Assembly (NCBI GenBank): GCA_030528565.1 | Contig: JAUMYP010000005.1 | Coordinates: forward strand, 36,044-100,043 | Direction of reading: 5' to 3' | Length of the DNA: 64,000 nucleotides | Source of the DNA: Pseudomonadota bacterium | Lineage (GTDB): Bacteria > Pseudomonadota > Gammaproteobacteria > Xanthomonadales > Xanthomonadaceae | In this document: one piece after another, positions 38,928 to 47,839 of the stretch | Layout of the letters: every line of letters begins with the position of its first letter | Position numbering within the stretch: the first letter of the stretch is position 1 | Notes under the pieces: model-generated | Database searches by the model: none | What the model saw: the letters and a program-made list of their open reading frames with translations, nothing else | What the model was told of the DNA's origin: nothing | Made by a program: the position numbers and the translations under genes

Positions 38928-40325
38928 ATGGGAAATGTCGCTGATAGAAACAGGTGGTTGTCGGAAATAGACCTTGACACGGTGTTTGCCATGCTTCACG
39001 ACAACGGCGTGACCGAGGTCCTCTACAAGGTGTTGCCGAGAAACGCGAATAGCAAAAACCAAGTGTATTTGGCTTCTGACTTTTCTCAGCTTGGCAAGTT
39101 GCCCTCAGGTGAAGTCACGGCTCATGTCTCTACTTCCACGAAGAACGGACAGCAAGAGGCAGTGTTCCGCTCTGCGCTGGATTTCTATTGGCTGGATGAA
39201 CATGGGAAGCCACGGCATGCGCCAAGAGCACAGTTGATTTTTTATCCTCAGTATCCCGAGGTGCGTTTTTCAGGCTTCCTTCAAGGCTGCAAGAATCCTC
39301 CGAGAGCGCTTTGGGTTAAAGAAGAACGTGGTGAGTTACTTGGCCGCATCTTGGTACTTGGTTTGGGCAACGCTCAAAAAATCATTGCCATTACTTTGCC
39401 GCCCGAGTCGCCAGCTGCCGAAGAGATTAGAGCGTCTGAGCCACACGAAGACTATGGCGCACTCAAAATCCTGCCCATGCCAGGTCAAGGCGCAGGCGAC
39501 AGTTTCATTGAATTGATGAATGAGTTATGTCGTATCCATCGACTTGGCTGGGTTCCTTCAACACGCTTGGACAAAAATGGCAACATGGTTCCCTGTAAAG
39601 CGTCTAATTGCAATGGGAATACCTTGGAGTCATTGCTGGGCATTCAATCCAATGGCTACGCCTTGCCAGATTTCAAGGGCTGGGAAGTAAAGGCTCGACA
39701 GGTTAGCAATTTGGATAGACCGGGCACTGGCAGAGTAACGTTGTTCACACCTGAACCTACTGGCGGGATTTACACCGATATGGGTCTAATCGAGTTCATG
39801 CGCCGCTATGGCTATCCCGATACCAAGGGACGCAGCGACCGCCTCAATTTTTGTGGCATTCATCGAGCTGGCAAGCCTGCCCAATCTCGAACTCGACTTC
39901 GACTAATTCTTGATGGCTTCGAGCCTGATACAGGAAAGTACACCTCAAATGGAGCTATTCAACTACTCGATCCAAGAGATAACGTAGCTGCATCGTGGTC
40001 ATTCGCCAAGCTGCTCGATCATTGGAAAATCAAACATGCTCATGCGGCTTATGTCCCTTCATTGATGCGAAAAGTACCTGATCAACAATATCTTTATAGC
40101 CGCCATGTTTTGATTGCTGAGGGTGCAGATTTCAATCGACTCCTTCACGCAATCAGTCAAGGCAAAGTTTTTTACGACCCAGGAATCAAGCTGGAAGAAG
40201 CTACAAGCCCAAAACCAACGTCCAAAAAGCGTAGTCAGTTCCGTGTTGCAAGCAAGGACCTTTCGGCACTTTATGAGTCTTGTCGCATTGTGGATGCCTG
40301 CAAGGAAGCTGAGCTTTCGGGGTAA
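38928..40325 (+). CDS. Restriction endonuclease, MvaI/BcnI family (type II)
   Basis: 465 residues. The C-terminal half contains LPDFKGWEVKARQV, which fits the PD-(D/E)xK-like core of MvaI/BcnI (D, then E-x-K), followed by VTLFTPEPTGGIYTDMGL. MvaI cuts CCWGG and BcnI cuts CCSGG as monomers. The N-terminal ~200 residues (VLPRNANSKNQVYLASDF) do not recall a known domain to me and make the protein nearly twice the length of MvaI. With the EcoRII-like methylase and Vsr upstream, CCWGG is the likely site. Base use is AT-richer than in neighbouring genes. It ends before a bidirectional terminator. Confidence 0.88.
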   Translation: MGNVADRNRWLSEIDLDTVFAMLHDNGVTEVLYKVLPRNANSKNQVYLASDFSQLGKLPSGEVTAHVSTSTKNGQQEAVFRSALDFYWLDEHGKPRHAPRAQLIFYPQYPEVRFSGFLQGCKNPPRALWVKEERGELLGRILVLGLGNAQKIIAITLPPESPAAEEIRASEPHEDYGALKILPMPGQGAGDSFIELMNELCRIHRLGWVPSTRLDKNGNMVPCKASNCNGNTLESLLGIQSNGYALPDFKGWEVKARQVSNLDRPGTGRVTLFTPEPTGGIYTDMGLIEFMRRYGYPDTKGRSDRLNFCGIHRAGKPAQSRTRLRLILDGFEPDTGKYTSNGAIQLLDPRDNVAASWSFAKLLDHWKIKHAHAAYVPSLMRKVPDQQYLYSRHVLIAEGADFNRLLHAISQGKVFYDPGIKLEEATSPKPTSKKRSQFRVASKDLSALYESCRIVDACKEAELSG

Positions 40326-40344
40326 GTTCCGGGAGGCTGCTACC

Positions 40345-40374
40345 AAAACGGGCGCTTGCGGCGCCCGTTTTGTT
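40345..40374. terminator. Bidirectional terminator between the nuclease gene and ahcY
   Basis: AAAACGGGCGC (40345-40355), loop TTGCG, GCGCCCGTTTT (40361-40371), followed by GTTT. Perfect 11-bp stem with A's on the left and T's on the right, so it can stop transcripts from both sides. Confidence 0.92.
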
Positions 40375-40396
40375 TCCCGCTTGAAGCTGCCGCCAC

Positions 40397-41833
40397 TCAG
40401 TAGCGGTAGTGTTCCGGCTTGTAGGGGCCATCCACCGGCACGCCGAGGTAGTCGGCTTGCGCTTGCGTCAGGCGGGTGAGTTTGACGCCGATTTTTTCCA
40501 GATGCAGGCGGGCGACTTCCTCGTCCAGCTTCTTTGGCAGGATGTACACCTTGGCCTCGTAGTGCGCCTTGTTGGCCCACAGCTCGATCTGCGCCAGGGT
40601 CTGGTTGGCAAAGCTGTTGCTCATCACGAAGCTGGGGTGCCCGGTGGCGCAGCCCAGGTTCACCAGACGGCCTTCGGCCAGCAGGAAGATGCTGTGGCCA
40701 TCGGCAAAGGTGAACTTGTCCACCTGCGGCTTGATATTGGTCTTGGTGGCGCCCGAGGCGTACAGCGCATCGACCTGGATTTCATTGTCGAAGTGGCCGA
40801 TGTTGCAGACGATGGCCTGATCTTTCATGCCCTGCATATGCGCCAGGGTGATGATGTCCTTGTTGCCGGTGGTGGTGACATAGATATCGCCGATGCCGAG
40901 GGTGTCCTCGACGGTTTTGACTTCAAAGCCTTCCATCGCCGCCTGCAGGGCGCAGATCGGGTCGATTTCGGTGACGATGACGCGCGCGCCATAGGCGCGC
41001 AGCGAGTGTGCCGAGCCTTTGCCGACATCGCCGTAGCCGCAGACCACGGCGACCTTGCCGGCCAGCATCACGTCCATGGCGCGCTTGAGGCCATCGGCCA
41101 GCGATTCGCGGCAGCCGTAGAGGTTGTCGAACTTGCTCTTGGTCACCGAGTCGTTGACATTGATGGCCGGCACCAGCAGCTTGCCGGCTTCGGCCAGCTG
41201 GTACAGGCGGTGCACGCCGGTGGTGGTTTCTTCGGAGACGCCCTTCCACTCGGCCACCACCTGGCTCCACCAGCCGGGGCGCTCGCTGGCAACGCGCTTG
41301 AGCAAATTCTTGATGACCTGTTCTTCGTGGTTGGCCGAAGGGGTGTTCACCCAGTCGCTGCCTTGCTCCAGCTCGTAGCCCTTGTGGATCAGCAAGGTGA
41401 CATCGCCACCATCGTCCACCACCAGCTGCGGGCCGAGGAAGCCGCCCTTGCCATCGGGGAAGGACAGTGCATCCAGGGTGCAGTCCCAGTATTCCTCCAG
41501 GGTTTCGCCCTTCCAGGCGAACACCGGGGTGCCGCTGGCGGCGATCGCGGCGGCGGCGTGGTCTTGGGTCGAGAAGATGTTGCAGCTGGCCCAGCGTAGC
41601 TCGGCGCCGATGTCTTTGAGCGTTTCAATCAGCACTGCCGTCTGGATGGTCATGTGCAGGCTGCCGGTGACGCGCACGCCCTTCAGCGGGGCTTGCGGCG
41701 CGTATTTGCGGCGGATCGACATCAGGCCGGGCATTTCGTGCTCGGCAATGTCGATTTCCTTGCGGCCCCAGTCGGCCAGAGTAATGTCGGCAACGCGGTA
41801 GGCGTTATCGGGCGCAGCAGTGGGTGCATTCAT
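40397..41833 (-). CDS. ahcY: Adenosylhomocysteinase
   Basis: 478 residues. It hydrolyses S-adenosylhomocysteine to adenosine and homocysteine, relieving product inhibition of methyltransferases. NAD-site [20 protein letters not shown], the substrate segment [20 protein letters not shown] and the C-terminal [11 protein letters not shown] are all standard. The start at 41833 fits the family ([20 protein letters not shown]) and has CGGAG as ribosome site; the open frame to 42136 covers the riboswitch and is not coding. Expression is probably controlled by the SAH riboswitch at 41868-41930. Confidence 0.98.
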   Translation of the reverse strand: MNAPTAAPDNAYRVADITLADWGRKEIDIAEHEMPGLMSIRRKYAPQAPLKGVRVTGSLHMTIQTAVLIETLKDIGAELRWASCNIFSTQDHAAAAIAASGTPVFAWKGETLEEYWDCTLDALSFPDGKGGFLGPQLVVDDGGDVTLLIHKGYELEQGSDWVNTPSANHEEQVIKNLLKRVASERPGWWSQVVAEWKGVSEETTTGVHRLYQLAEAGKLLVPAINVNDSVTKSKFDNLYGCRESLADGLKRAMDVMLAGKVAVVCGYGDVGKGSAHSLRAYGARVIVTEIDPICALQAAMEGFEVKTVEDTLGIGDIYVTTTGNKDIITLAHMQGMKDQAIVCNIGHFDNEIQVDALYASGATKTNIKPQVDKFTFADGHSIFLLAEGRLVNLGCATGHPSFVMSNSFANQTLAQIELWANKAHYEAKVYILPKKLDEEVARLHLEKIGVKLTRLTQAQADYLGVPVDGPYKPEHYRY

Positions 41834-41867
41834 TTCGGTACTCCGTGATTTATCGGGAAAGGTCATC

Positions 41868-41930
41868 ACGGGCGCCGTTGTTTCAAGATGCCGAGCCTGG
41901 TGGAAAATCCATCGCAGCGCCCCTCGGCCG
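41868..41930 (-). promoter_or_regulatory. S-adenosylhomocysteine (SAH) riboswitch
   Basis: On the minus strand the leader reads GGCCGAGGGGCGCTGCGATG, later CCACCAGGCTCGG, then AACGGCGCCCG. This matches the SAH-riboswitch consensus I recall: P1 CCGAG/CTCGG, the GCGCTGC core, and the pseudoknot GGGCGC/GCGCCC. A TACAAT -10 box lies at 41942-41937, so transcription would start just before it. Downstream, CCGTGAT (41871-41865) can pair with ATCACGG (41849-41843), whose end overlaps the GGAG ribosome site. Ligand binding would tie up the first arm in the pseudoknot and free the site, which is the ON logic known for this class. Confidence 0.9.
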
Positions 41931-41933
41931 GAC

Positions 41934-42185
41934 GGTATTGTATCGCCTGTGCTGCTGGATGCGTGCCCGATTGCATTGCACCAGGGCAATTGCAGGCAGC
42001 ACAGATGCGTGTGATGCAGGGCAGTCGCGCCAAGTGGCAGGCTCTGAGGGAGAGGGCAGGGCTGGATACGGTGGGCAATCGTGACAGTTAGATGAATCGA
42101 AAGTGTCTGCACAACAAAACCTTTACACAGTGCCAAGCGCTTTGCGATTTTCTTGGTGCGGGTCGGTCACAAGTGAGGGTGTGTG
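41934..42185. other. Divergent leader region between ahcY and the OmpA-like gene
   Basis: About 250 bases. It holds the probable ahcY -10 box (TACAAT, 41942-41937 on the minus strand) and must hold the promoter of the plus-strand lipoprotein gene. I see no gene or other convincing motif in it. Confidence 0.4.
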
Positions 42186-43436
42186 ATGTCGAAGGCAATG
42201 TTTTCCCTGCCTGCTGTTTGTCTGTTGCTGGTGGCCTGTGCAGGTCAAGGCGATGAAGCGCGCAGCACTTCATCATCTGCACAGGGCCTGGCAGTTGCGG
42301 AGGCAGCGCAAGAATCCATGGTAGTCGCTGCCGAACTGCCCAGTGAGGTGCAACGGCAGGCAATGGCACTGATTGGCGAGCCAGTGCCAGATTTTCCGCT
42401 GATTCCTGTCATCGTGGTGCCGGATCTCATTGGCGTGCAACCTGCCCAGCGTGAATTTGAAGCGGCGATGTCCACCGCTTTCCAGCAAGTCGGGCAAGTA
42501 CCGGGGATCACTGTAACTCCGGCACGTTGCGAGGATGGGCAGTTCCTGGCCAACAGTGGCGGTATCACTCGGGTGCATAGCGATGGGCAGATTTATCGCA
42601 ACAGCCGCAATGGCGTGTTTCGCATCAATCCTGACGGCTCGGGCTATGCCAATACCACTACAGGTGTGGTTCGGGTGAGTGAGTCGGGCGAAATCTATAT
42701 CAGTGGTCAGGCCGAGGCCGATGGCAGTACCGCCACGGTGCGTATCAAGCCCGATGGTTCGGGCTATTACAACGGACGTCATGGCACCATTCGGCTGGAT
42801 GGGCAGGGCGATGGCTACTGGAACGGCATGCAAGGCACTATCCGCATCAACAAGGATGGGTCCGGTTATTGGAGTGGTGCTGAAGGCACAGTGCGCATTG
42901 CGGCGGATGGTTCGGGTTACTGGAGTGGCGAGTACGGTACTTTGCGCAATGATGGCGATGGCTATGGCAGTTGGAGCAAGTACCCGGGCAAGCGGATTCC
43001 GATGGCACCGTTGCCACGGGTGCCACCAGCCGGACGCTTCCCGGCGCAGGAAGGCTTTAGCCTGCCGGGCATCCCTTGCGGCTTTATCGTTACCTTGCAG
43101 GATGCGGTGCTGTTTGACTTTGACAAGTCCGACATCCGTGCCGATGCCGCCGTCATACTCGATGGCCTGGCCAGTGCATTGGCCGGGGTGACGATGCAGG
43201 CGATGGAAGTGCGCGGCCATACCGACAGCAAAGGCAGTGATGCTTATAACCAGGCATTGTCTGAACGCCGTGCGCAGGCAGTGGTCAGCGCCCTGCGCGC
43301 CCGGGGAAGTGGACAGGCGGCCAGTGCACGTGGCCTGGGTGAGCGTGAGCCGGTGGCGCCCAATGAAATCAATGGTCAGGACAATCCTTCCGGGCGACAG
43401 CTCAACCGTCGTGTGGAAATCTTTGTGCGAACATGA
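42186..43436 (+). CDS. OmpA-family outer-membrane lipoprotein with 17-residue repeats
   Basis: 416 residues. N-terminal lipoprotein signal MSKAMFSLPAVCLLLVACAG with lipobox LVAC. After a low-complexity region, eight short repeats cover residues about 125-268 (pattern GTxRxxxDGSGYWSG). A proline-rich linker precedes the OmpA C-terminal domain (VLFDFDKSDIRADAAVIL, VRGHTDSKGSDAYNQALSER, NRRVEIFV), which binds peptidoglycan. The layout suggests an outer-membrane protein tethered to the wall with a repeat domain facing either the periplasm or outside. Start ATG 42186 or GTG 42183 differ by one codon. Confidence 0.88.
   Translation: MSKAMFSLPAVCLLLVACAGQGDEARSTSSSAQGLAVAEAAQESMVVAAELPSEVQRQAMALIGEPVPDFPLIPVIVVPDLIGVQPAQREFEAAMSTAFQQVGQVPGITVTPARCEDGQFLANSGGITRVHSDGQIYRNSRNGVFRINPDGSGYANTTTGVVRVSESGEIYISGQAEADGSTATVRIKPDGSGYYNGRHGTIRLDGQGDGYWNGMQGTIRINKDGSGYWSGAEGTVRIAADGSGYWSGEYGTLRNDGDGYGSWSKYPGKRIPMAPLPRVPPAGRFPAQEGFSLPGIPCGFIVTLQDAVLFDFDKSDIRADAAVILDGLASALAGVTMQAMEVRGHTDSKGSDAYNQALSERRAQAVVSALRARGSGQAASARGLGEREPVAPNEINGQDNPSGRQLNRRVEIFVRT
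42558..42989 (+). repeat. Eight in-gene repeats of 17-21 codons
   Basis: Within the OmpA-like lipoprotein: GGITRVHSDGQIYRN, GVFRINPDGSGYAN, GVVRVSESGEIYIS, ATVRIKPDGSGYYN, GTIRLDGQGDGYWN, GTIRINKDGSGYWS, GTVRIAADGSGYWS, GTLRNDGDGYGSWS. The later copies are the most alike. The alternation of a short beta strand (xxRI) and a DGSGYW turn suggests a beta-solenoid or stacked hairpins. Confidence 0.85.
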
Positions 43437-43504
43437 CTTTTGACCGCTGAAAGCAAGTATCCGGATATGGCAGGCTATGGGCTTGTCTGTTCCGGGAGCT
43501 TTGC

Positions 43505-45946
43505 ATGCGACTTCGTTTACTGGCCACGGCGGCCACTCTTGTCCTGTTCCAGTTTGTGCCGGCGGGTTTTACACAAGATGCTTATCGAGAGCCTTCAGCC
43601 GCATTGAAAGCGATTGCCGATGCGCCGCGTGCGCCGCAGGTCACGCTCAGCCCGCGCCGGGATTTGATGGCGCTTCTGGCAAGTCCGGCGCTTCCGGGCA
43701 TTGAAGTGGTAGCGCAGCCGGAAGAAAAACTGGCGGGCTTGCGCATCCATTCCAGGGTGCTGGCGCGCAGCAATTTCAGCTATGGCAATGCGCTGTGGTT
43801 GCAGGAAGTGGCAAGCGGCCGCGAGATTCATATTGAAGGTTTGCCGCAGCCCTTGTCGATTGCAAGCCTGGGCTGGTCGCCCGACCAGCGCCATCTGGCT
43901 TTCAATCAGGTAGATACACGTACTGGCAGCAACAGCCTGTGGGTGGTGGATGTGGCCGCAGGCAAGGCGCGGCAGCTAAGCAGCGGACTCAATACCATCA
44001 GCGGCCGCGCGTTTGAATGGCTGCCCGATAGCCAGCGTCTTTTGGTCACCTTGCAGCCGCAGGGTGCGGCGCTGCCGGTCAGTGACGGCATTCCTACCGG
44101 CCCCAATGTGCAGCAAACCGGCAGCACTGGGCGTATCACCAGTGTGCGCACCTATCAGGACCTTTTGAAGAACGAGGCCGATGCGCGGCGCTTTGAATAC
44201 TTGCTGACCACGCAACCGGCAGTGGTGAGTGTGCAAGGCGTGGTGCAGCCCGTGGCTGAGGCCGCGATGTACACCGCGCTTTCGGTTTCGCCCGATGGGC
44301 AGCATTTGTTGACCCAGCGCATCACCCGGCCATTCTCCTATCTGGTGCCGATGGGCTTTTTCCCGCGGGTAATTGAAGTGCGTGATATGTACGGCAAGCA
44401 GCTGCATACCGTCGCCAGCCTGCCGCTGGTGGAAGGGCTGCCGACCGGCAATGACGCGGTGCCCACTGGCGTGCGCCAGGTGCAGTGGCGCGCCGATGCG
44501 CCCGCCACCCTGGTATGGGCCGAAGCCCAGGATGACGGCGACCCGGCGCGCGAAGCGGCGGTACGTGACATCGTGTACATGCAGGCTGCCCCGTTCAACC
44601 GTGCCCCGCAGGTGCTGGCCAAACTCTCCACGCGCTATGCCGGTGCGCAATGGGGGCGCGGGGATTTGGCGCTGGTGAGCGAATACTGGTGGCGAACCCG
44701 CCGATTCAAGACCTGGCGCGTCGCGCCTGACAACCCGCGTCAAGCGCCGGTATTGTTTGAGGCGGGCAGCCGCGAAGACCGCTATGCCGACAAGGGCAGC
44801 CCGGTACTGGTGCCGGATGCGCGTGGCCGTGCCGTGCTGCTGACTTCCCCCGATGGCGGCAGCATTTACCGTGTTGGCCTTGGCGCATCGCCCGAAGGCG
44901 ACCGTCCGTTCCTTGACCGGCAGCGGCTGGCCGATGGCCAAACCGAGCGACTGTTCCATTCCAGCGGCGGGCAGTTTGAATACCCGGTGGGGCTGCTCGA
45001 TGCCGAAGGCAGGCGCATCATCACCAGCCGCGAATCGCCCAGCGAGCGTCCCAATTTCTGGCTGCGCGACCTGGGGGCGGCAGATGCATCGCGCGCACTG
45101 ACGCAATTCCCGCATCCCACCCCGCAACTGCGTGAAGTGCAGAAGCAGCTGATTCGCTACCAGCGTGCCGATGGCGTGGCGCTGACCGCCACCCTGTACC
45201 TGCCGCCGGGCTATGTGGCCGAGCGCGATGGCCCGTTGCCGCTGCTGATGTGGGCTTACCCCGGCGAGTTCAAATCCGCCGCGGCGGCCAGTCAGGTGAG
45301 TGGCTCGCCGTACCGCTTCAACCACATCAGCTACTGGGGGCCACTGCCTTATCTGGCCGAAGGCTATGCGGTGCTGGACAACCCCAGCATGCCGATTATT
45401 GGCGAAGGCGATGCCGAACCCAATGACAGCTATATCCAGCAATTGCGCGCCAATGCCGAGGCTGCGGTGGAAGAAGTGGTGCGTCGCGGCGTGGCCGACC
45501 GTGAGCGCATCGCCGTGGGCGGACATTCGTATGGCGCGTTCATGACCGCCAACCTGCTGGCGCATACCAATTTGTTCCGCGCCGGGATTGCCAGAAGCGG
45601 CGCCTATAACCGCACGCTCACCCCGTTTGGCTTCCAGGCCGAAGAACGCAATTTCTGGCAGGCCAGCGACACCTATGCAGCGATGTCGCCTTTCTTCCAT
45701 GCCGAGAAAATCAAAACGCCCATCCTGTTTATCCACGGCGAGGAGGACAATAACTCCGGCACCTTCCCGATGCAGAGCGAACGCATGTATCAGGCGGTAC
45801 GCGGACTGGGCGGGCAGGCGCGGCTGGTGATGCTGCCGAACGAATCGCATGGCTACCGCGCCCGCGAGTCGATTCTCACCATGATGGCCGAAACCCATGA
45901 CTGGCTGGAGCAGCATCTCAAGCCTGCGCCGAAGGCCGGGAAATAA
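43505..45946 (+). CDS. S9-family serine peptidase (prolyl-oligopeptidase fold), exported
   Basis: 813 residues. A signal peptide (LLATAATLVLFQFVPAGFT) is followed by a beta-propeller part (WSPDQRHLAFNQVD, SPDGQHLLTQRI and so on) to about residue 530 and an alpha/beta-hydrolase domain. The nucleophile is S675 in GGHSYGAF, with D748 in GEEDN and H782 in NESHGY as the other triad members. The sequence style resembles xanthomonad S9 peptidases and plant glutamyl endopeptidase, but cleavage preference is not known. It should act in the periplasm on peptides. Confidence 0.9.
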   Translation: MRLRLLATAATLVLFQFVPAGFTQDAYREPSAALKAIADAPRAPQVTLSPRRDLMALLASPALPGIEVVAQPEEKLAGLRIHSRVLARSNFSYGNALWLQEVASGREIHIEGLPQPLSIASLGWSPDQRHLAFNQVDTRTGSNSLWVVDVAAGKARQLSSGLNTISGRAFEWLPDSQRLLVTLQPQGAALPVSDGIPTGPNVQQTGSTGRITSVRTYQDLLKNEADARRFEYLLTTQPAVVSVQGVVQPVAEAAMYTALSVSPDGQHLLTQRITRPFSYLVPMGFFPRVIEVRDMYGKQLHTVASLPLVEGLPTGNDAVPTGVRQVQWRADAPATLVWAEAQDDGDPAREAAVRDIVYMQAAPFNRAPQVLAKLSTRYAGAQWGRGDLALVSEYWWRTRRFKTWRVAPDNPRQAPVLFEAGSREDRYADKGSPVLVPDARGRAVLLTSPDGGSIYRVGLGASPEGDRPFLDRQRLADGQTERLFHSSGGQFEYPVGLLDAEGRRIITSRESPSERPNFWLRDLGAADASRALTQFPHPTPQLREVQKQLIRYQRADGVALTATLYLPPGYVAERDGPLPLLMWAYPGEFKSAAAASQVSGSPYRFNHISYWGPLPYLAEGYAVLDNPSMPIIGEGDAEPNDSYIQQLRANAEAAVEEVVRRGVADRERIAVGGHSYGAFMTANLLAHTNLFRAGIARSGAYNRTLTPFGFQAEERNFWQASDTYAAMSPFFHAEKIKTPILFIHGEEDNNSGTFPMQSERMYQAVRGLGGQARLVMLPNESHGYRARESILTMMAETHDWLEQHLKPAPKAGK

Positions 45947-45967
45947 AAACTGTCAAAAACAGAAATC

Positions 45968-45998
45968 AAAAACGGCGCGGGGTGTTCCTCGCGCCGTT
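45968..45998 (-). terminator. Terminator between the S9 peptidase gene and hmgA
   Basis: AACGGCGCG (45971-45979) pairs with CGCGCCGTT (45990-45998). On the minus strand the 3' side is followed by TTTTTGATTT, so it best serves hmgA; it can also stop the plus-strand peptidase transcript, whose stop codon is at 45946. Confidence 0.85.
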
Positions 45999-46021
45999 CG
46001 GGGCTGTCCACGTCCAGGCCG

Positions 46022-47311
46022 TTATGGCGCCTTGAAGTGTTTTTTGAGCCCCGCCCAGCAGGCCTGGTAGTCACGCTGGCGGTGTTCGGCATCCTGCGCC
46101 TGTGCGCTGGGGCGAATCACGCCGCGGCTCTCAAACATGAAGGCCATGGTGCCGGTGATGTAGTCAGGTTTGGACAAATCCGCAGCCGAGGCTTTCTCGA
46201 AGGTGGCCGCATCCGGGCCGTGGCCGGTCATGCAGTTGTGCAGCGAGGCGCCGCCGGGAGAAAAGCCGTCGGCCTTGGCATCGTAGGCGCCGTGAATCAG
46301 CCCCATGAATTCGCTGGCGATATTGCGGTGGAACCACGGCGGGCGGAAGGTATCCTGCATCGCCAGGATGCGCGGGCCGAAAATCACGAAGTCCAGATTG
46401 CCAACGCCGGGGGTATCGCTGGGCGAGGTCAGCACCAGAAAGATGGACGGGTCGGGGTGGTCAAAGCTGATTGAGCCGATTGTGTTGAACTTGCGCAGGT
46501 CGTATTTGTAGGGCACATGGTTGCCATGCCAGCCGACCACATCCAGCGGCGAGTGACCAATATCGGCGCGCCACAGATAGCCCTGGAACTTGCCGACCAG
46601 CTCGAAATCGCCTTCCAGGTCTTCATAGGCGGCCACCGGGGTCAGGAAGTCGCGCGGGTTGGCAAGCCCGTTGCTGCCGATGGGGCCCAGGTCGGGAATG
46701 CGCAGGAAAGCGCCGAAGTTTTCGCAAACATAGCCGCGCGATGCGCCATCGGGCAGCGCCACGCGGAAGCGGATGCCGCGCGGAATCACCGCGATTTCCT
46801 GCGGCACCACCTCCAGCGTGCCCAGCTCGGTGGCGATGATGAGCCGCCCTTGCTGCGGCACAATCAGCATTTCGCCATCGGCGTTGTAGAAATAGCGCCC
46901 CTGCATATCGCGGTTGGCGGCATACAGATGCACGCCAATGCCGGTACCCGCGCTGGGGGCGCCATTGCCCGCCATGGTGAACAGCCCTTCGATAAAGTCG
47001 GTGGGCGCTTCGGGCAGCGGCAACGGACTCCAGCGCAACTGCTCCGGGGTAATCGGCCCTTGCACAAAATCGTTATGGAAGCGCGGCTGCGCAAACGGCG
47101 TGAACTTGCCGTGCATCGCCGCCGGGCGGATGCGGTACGTCCAGGTACGGCGGTTCTGGTGGCGCGGGGCGGTAAACGCGGTGCCGCTGATTTGTTCGGC
47201 ATACAGGCCGTGCGCGACCACCTGTGGCGAGTTGCGGCCATCGGGCAGGGTGCCGGGGATGGCTTCGGTGGCGAACTCGTTGCCAAAGCCACTCATATAG
47301 GAAAGTGTCAT
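46022..47311 (-). CDS. hmgA: Homogentisate 1,2-dioxygenase
   Basis: 429 residues. Opens homogentisate to maleylacetoacetate using iron and oxygen in tyrosine breakdown. [20 protein letters not shown] is the family start; [12 protein letters not shown] and the C-terminal [18 protein letters not shown] carry conserved histidines near the iron site. The ATG at 47311 follows an AAGAGGTTTCC ribosome site, so the longer frame from 47329 is rejected. Followed upstream by a MAPEG gene and hppD on the same strand. No fumarylacetoacetase or maleylacetoacetate isomerase gene is in the window. Confidence 0.97.
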   Translation of the reverse strand: MTLSYMSGFGNEFATEAIPGTLPDGRNSPQVVAHGLYAEQISGTAFTAPRHQNRRTWTYRIRPAAMHGKFTPFAQPRFHNDFVQGPITPEQLRWSPLPLPEAPTDFIEGLFTMAGNGAPSAGTGIGVHLYAANRDMQGRYFYNADGEMLIVPQQGRLIIATELGTLEVVPQEIAVIPRGIRFRVALPDGASRGYVCENFGAFLRIPDLGPIGSNGLANPRDFLTPVAAYEDLEGDFELVGKFQGYLWRADIGHSPLDVVGWHGNHVPYKYDLRKFNTIGSISFDHPDPSIFLVLTSPSDTPGVGNLDFVIFGPRILAMQDTFRPPWFHRNIASEFMGLIHGAYDAKADGFSPGGASLHNCMTGHGPDAATFEKASAADLSKPDYITGTMAFMFESRGVIRPSAQAQDAEHRQRDYQACWAGLKKHFKAP

Positions 47312-47330
47312 GGAAACCTCTTGAAACAAG

Positions 47331-47720
47331 TCAAATCAGTGTGCGGACGATGCCCAGCAATGCCAGCAGCAACAGCCCCATTGCCGGGAACATCGACAGC
47401 ATGAAGCCCAAGGCACGGCTGGCCGGGTTGCGCACATAGGCGCGCCAGTAAACCAGCCGTCCAATCAGGTACACCGCGCCCAGCGCCACCACCCAGGCCA
47501 CTGGCCAATGGCGTGCGGCCAGGTACAGCGAGGGCAGGAACACAAACAGCACTTCCAGTGTGTTTATCTGCACCCGGTAGATGCGCTCGAAGCCTTCATG
47601 GCCGCTGATGGCCGGCGCCTTCACGCCATATTGGCCGCGCGCGCGTCCCACCAGAAAGCCGAAAAACAAAAACTGCACCACCGCCAGTGCGGCAACCAGG
47701 TCCACCCAAGCTGTATTCAT
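47331..47720 (-). CDS. MAPEG-family membrane protein
   Basis: 129 residues with four membrane helices. Family pattern in [38 protein letters not shown] and [20 protein letters not shown], as in microsomal glutathione-transferase-like MAPEG proteins. The ERxxRxxxNxxE segment is intact, which suggests glutathione binding. It lies between hppD and hmgA; maleylacetoacetate isomerisation needs glutathione, so a link is conceivable but unproven. Start 47720 is preferred to 47771. Confidence 0.88.
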   Translation of the reverse strand: MNTAWVDLVAALAVVQFLFFGFLVGRARGQYGVKAPAISGHEGFERIYRVQINTLEVLFVFLPSLYLAARHWPVAWVVALGAVYLIGRLVYWRAYVRNPASRALGFMLSMFPAMGLLLLALLGIVRTLI

Positions 47721-47839
47721 CGCAATGCTCCGTTGGTGAGGCAAGGGCGAGCCAGGATGCCCGCCCTGCAAGGGCTAGTTAGCATTGAAAAACGTAGCGA
47801 GCACCGCTGGCCGCCGCCAGACGTTCGCGCAGTAGTTTT

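Noticed and set aside
41834..42136. 101-residue N-terminal extension of ahcY
   Set aside because: It overlaps the SAH riboswitch and the likely promoter; the family starts at 41833 with a ribosome site.
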